Of a stretch of 64,000 nt of DNA, positions 61,306 to 64,000 are shown piece after piece. Position numbers and translations under genes: made by a program. The notes beneath the pieces were generated by a model that had not been told where the DNA came from, ran no database searches, and worked only from the letters and a program-made list of their open reading frames with translations. Source of the DNA: Stomoxys calcitrans (taxonomy: Eukaryota; Arthropoda; Insecta; Diptera; Muscidae); NCBI RefSeq assembly GCF_963082655.1, contig NC_081553.1, forward strand, positions 151,025,990 to 151,089,989, given 5' to 3'. The first letter of the stretch is position 1. Each line of letters begins with the position of its first letter.

Positions 61306-64000
61306 AGCCGTTTCCGAGATAAAGAATAATTTAATGTTGGGTCATCCTGGAAGTGACTGGAGCAGTTAAAATAGATAATGTTCGTTTTCTCGGAAACGAC
61401 TTAACCGATTTGCAATCGGATTGATTCATTTGAAAACCAATAATAATATCTACAATCCCATACTCGTTGTGTCTACCTAGGACTTACCGTTTCCGAGATA
61501 TAGATTATTTTTAGGTTGAGTCATTCTGGAAGTGACTTGTGCGGTTGGAAGATGTAATTTTCGTTTTTCTCCGTTTTTTCCGAGATATAGAATAATTTTA
61601 TGTTAGGTCATTCTGGAAGTGACTTGTGCGGGTGGAATTTGTAATTTTCGTTTTTCTCGGAAACTACTTAACCGATTTGCAATCGGATTGATTCGTTTGA
61701 AAGCCAATAATAATATCTACAATTCCATACTAGCCTTGTCTACCTAGCGCTCACAGTTTCCAAGATATAGATTATTTTTAGGTTGGATCATTCTGGAAGT
61801 GACTTGTGCGGATGGAATATGTACTTTTCGTTTTTTCTCGGAAACGACTTAACCGATTTACAATCGTATTGATTCGTATGAAATCCAAAAATAATGTCTA
61901 CAATCCCATACTGGTTTTGTCTACATAGCAATCACAGTTTCCGAGATATAGAATAATTTTATGTTGGGTCATACTGGAAGTGACTTGTGCGGGTGGAATA
62001 TGTAATTTTCGTTTTTCTCGGAAACGACTTAACCGATTCGCAATCGGAATGATTTGTTTGAAAGCCAATAATAATATCTACAATTTCATACTGGGCTTGT
62101 CTACTTAGCACTCACCGTGTCCGAGATATAGAATAATTTTATGTTAGGTCATTCTGGAAGTGACTTGTGCGGGTGGAATTTGTAATTTTCGTTTTTCTCG
62201 GAAACTAATTAACTGCTTCGCAATCGGATTGATTCGTTTGAAATCCAATAATAATATCTACATTTCCATACTCGTGTTGTCTAAGTAGCACTCACAGTTT
62301 GGGAGATATAGAATAATTTTATGTTGGGTCATTCTGGAAGTGATTTGTGCGGATGGAATATGTAATTTTCGTTTTCTCGGAAACCACTTAACCGATTCGC
62401 AATCGGATTGATTCGTTTGAAAGCCAATAATAATATCTACAATTCCTTACTCGTTTTGTCTACCTAGGACACACCGTTTCCGAGATATAGATTATTTTTA
62501 GGTTGGGTCATTCTGGAAGTGACTTGTGCGGATGGAATTTGTAATTTTTGTTTTTCTCGGAAACGACTTAACCGATTTGCAATCGGATTGATTCGTTTGA
62601 AAGCCGTTTCCGAGATAAAGAATAATTTAGTGTTGGGTCATTCTGGAAGTGACTGGAGCAGTTAAAATAGATAATGTTCGTTTTCTTGGAAACGACTTAA
62701 CCGATTTGCAATCGGATTGATTCATTTGAAAACCAATAATAATATCTACAATTCCTTACTCGTTTTGTCTACCTAGGACACACCGTTTCCGAGATATAGA
62801 TTATTTTTAGGTTGGGTCATTCTGGAAGTGACTTGTGCGGGTGGAATATGTAATTTTCGTTTTTCTCGGAAACGACTTAACCGATTCGCAATCGGAATGA
62901 TTTGTTTGAAAGCCAATAATAATATCTACAATTTCATACTGGGCTTGTCTACTTAGCACTCACCGTTTCCGAGATATAGAATAATTTTATGTTAGGTCAT
63001 TCTGGAAGTGACTTGTGCGGGTGGAATTTGTAATTTTCGTTTTTCTCGGAAACTAATTAACTGCTTCGCAATCGGATTGAGTCGTTTGAAATCCAATAAT
63101 AATATCTACAATCCCATACTCGTTTTGTCTACCTAGGACTTACCGTTTCCGAGATATAGATTATTTTTAGGTTGAGTCATTCTGGAAGTGACTTGTGCGG
63201 TTGGAATATGTAATTTTCGTTTTTTTCCGTTTTTTCCGAGATATAGAATAATTTTATGTTAGGTCATTCTGGAAGTGACTTGTGCGGGTGGAATTTGTAA
63301 TTTTCGTTTTTCTCGGAAACTACTTAACCGATTTGCAATCGGATTGATTCGTTTGAAAGCCAATAATAATATCTACAATTCCATACTAGCCTTGTCTACC
63401 TAGCACTCACAGTTTCCAAGATATAGATTATTTTTAGGTTGGATCATTCTGGAAGTGACTTGTGCGGATGGAATATGTACTTTTCGTTTTTTCTCGGAAA
63501 CGACTTAACCGATTCACAATCGTATTGATTCGTATGAAATCCAAAAATAATGTCTACAATCCCATACTGGTTTTCTCTACATAGCAATCACAGTTTCCGA
63601 GATATAGAATAATTTTATGTTGGGTCATACTGGAAGTGACTTGTGCGGGTGGAATATGTAATTTTCGTTTTTCTCGGAAACGACTTAACCGATTCGCAAT
63701 CGGATTGATTCGTTTGTCAGCCAATAATAATATCTACAGTTCCATACTGGGATTGTCTACATAGCACTCACAGTTTCCGAGATATAGAATAATTTTATAT
63801 AGGGTCATTCTGGAAGTGACTTGTGCGGGTGGAATATGTAATTTCCTTTTTTCTCGGAAACGACCTAACCGATTTGCAATCGGATTGATTCGTTTGAAAG
63901 CCAATAATAATATCTACAATTCCATTTTCGTTTTGTCTACCTAGCACTCACACTTTCCGATATATAGAATAATTTTATGTTGGGTCATTCTGGAAGTGAC
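61306..64000 (+). repeat. Terminal mosaic with 1656-bp and 848-bp duplications
   Basis: 61435-62040 recurs at 63091-63696, offset 1656, marked by the join TTTTTCCGAGATATAG after a truncated monomer at about 61571 and 63227. GGAATGATTTGTTTG at 62046 recurs at 62894, offset 848, to about 63110. 50-bp deletion joins with ATAATGTTCG occur near 61307 and 62603. The array continues to the last base. Confidence 0.82.

Larger units (their letters stand above)
1..64000 (+). repeat. 180-bp satellite DNA array (whole window)
   Basis: The same roughly 180-bp sequence recurs head to tail from the first base to the last, interrupted only by the MITE at 49254-49485. Landmarks present in nearly every monomer are GTTTCCGAGATATAG, GGTCATTCTGGAAGTGA, TCTCGGAAACGACTTAACC, a CAATCGGATTGATTCG core and TTGAAAGCCAATAATAATAT. 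All copies are on the same strand. Neither array edge is in the window. Monomer size, layered higher-order units and scarcity of other DNA fit a centromeric or pericentromeric satellite of a eukaryote; that location is inference. No rRNA, tRNA or convincing gene is seen anywhere. Confidence 0.97.

Noticed and set aside
1..64000. CRISPR array
   Set aside because: There is no alternation of a short constant repeat with unique spacers; the whole 180 bp is repeated, and there are no cas genes.
1..64000. Nested monomers on the minus strand or large inverted blocks
   Set aside because: Landmarks such as CTCGGAAACGACTTAACC were found only on the plus strand; only the 14-bp micro-inversions are reversed.

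Overview
The window is one uninterrupted block of eukaryotic satellite DNA. From base 1 to base 64000 it consists of head-to-tail copies of a monomer that is 180 bp in its basic form (about 36.7% G+C, counted on the clean monomer at 30864-31043). There are roughly 350 copies, all in the same orientation, and the array runs off both ends of the window. The only non-satellite DNA I can see is a 232-bp non-autonomous Tc1/mariner-like MITE at 49254-49485, inserted at a TA dinucleotide. I find no protein-coding gene, tRNA, rRNA or CRISPR array. Short open frames exist on both strands only because 180 is a multiple of three and the monomer has few stops. Monomer length, homogeneity, layered higher-order repeats (HORs) and near absence of transposons suggest a centromeric or pericentromeric array of an animal, most likely an invertebrate. 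I do not recognise the satellite family or the species.

Layout. 1-4410: three copies of an HOR of 1824, 1643 and at least 943 bp. 4411-7520: divergent monomers, mostly a subfamily with 'taacacccac' in place of 'tagcactcac'. 7521-18123: mosaic arrays sharing a 109-bp truncated monomer; they include a 2035-bp tandem HOR and a 719-bp echo, and 7521-9866 is paralogous to sequence 9250 bp downstream. 18124-27257: a 4567-bp unit repeated twice in tandem, almost perfectly. 26834-30041: a 1604-bp tandem duplication. 30042-40104: older, more diverse monomers, including four copies of an unusual derivative with a micro-inversion (foldback palindrome), plus 642-bp and 539-bp tandem duplications. 40105-53772: three copies of a 2910-bp HOR, the third carrying a 309-bp dimer expanded from one to three units. 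Between copies 2 and 3 lie a 1691-bp tandem duplication and the MITE. 53773-64000: mosaic monomers with shorter, often offset duplications (180, 540, 742, 848, 898 and 1656 bp).

How it works as a unit. Nothing here acts as genes. The structure records repeated unequal exchange and sequence conversion: unit lengths of several HORs are explained to the base by counting monomers and subtracting the recognisable small deletions (50, 53, 55 and 71 bp) inside them. Every ordinary monomer carries two dyads: a 15-bp palindrome CCGATT-N3-AATCGG, and a 10-bp inverted pair GTTTCCGAGA/TCTCGGAAAC spanning 89 bp, about half a monomer. It also carries a partial resemblance to the CENP-B box. These are candidates for centromere-related structure but are not evidence of function. 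Boundaries were aligned by eye and are accurate to a few bases where junctions are sharp, and to tens of bases elsewhere.
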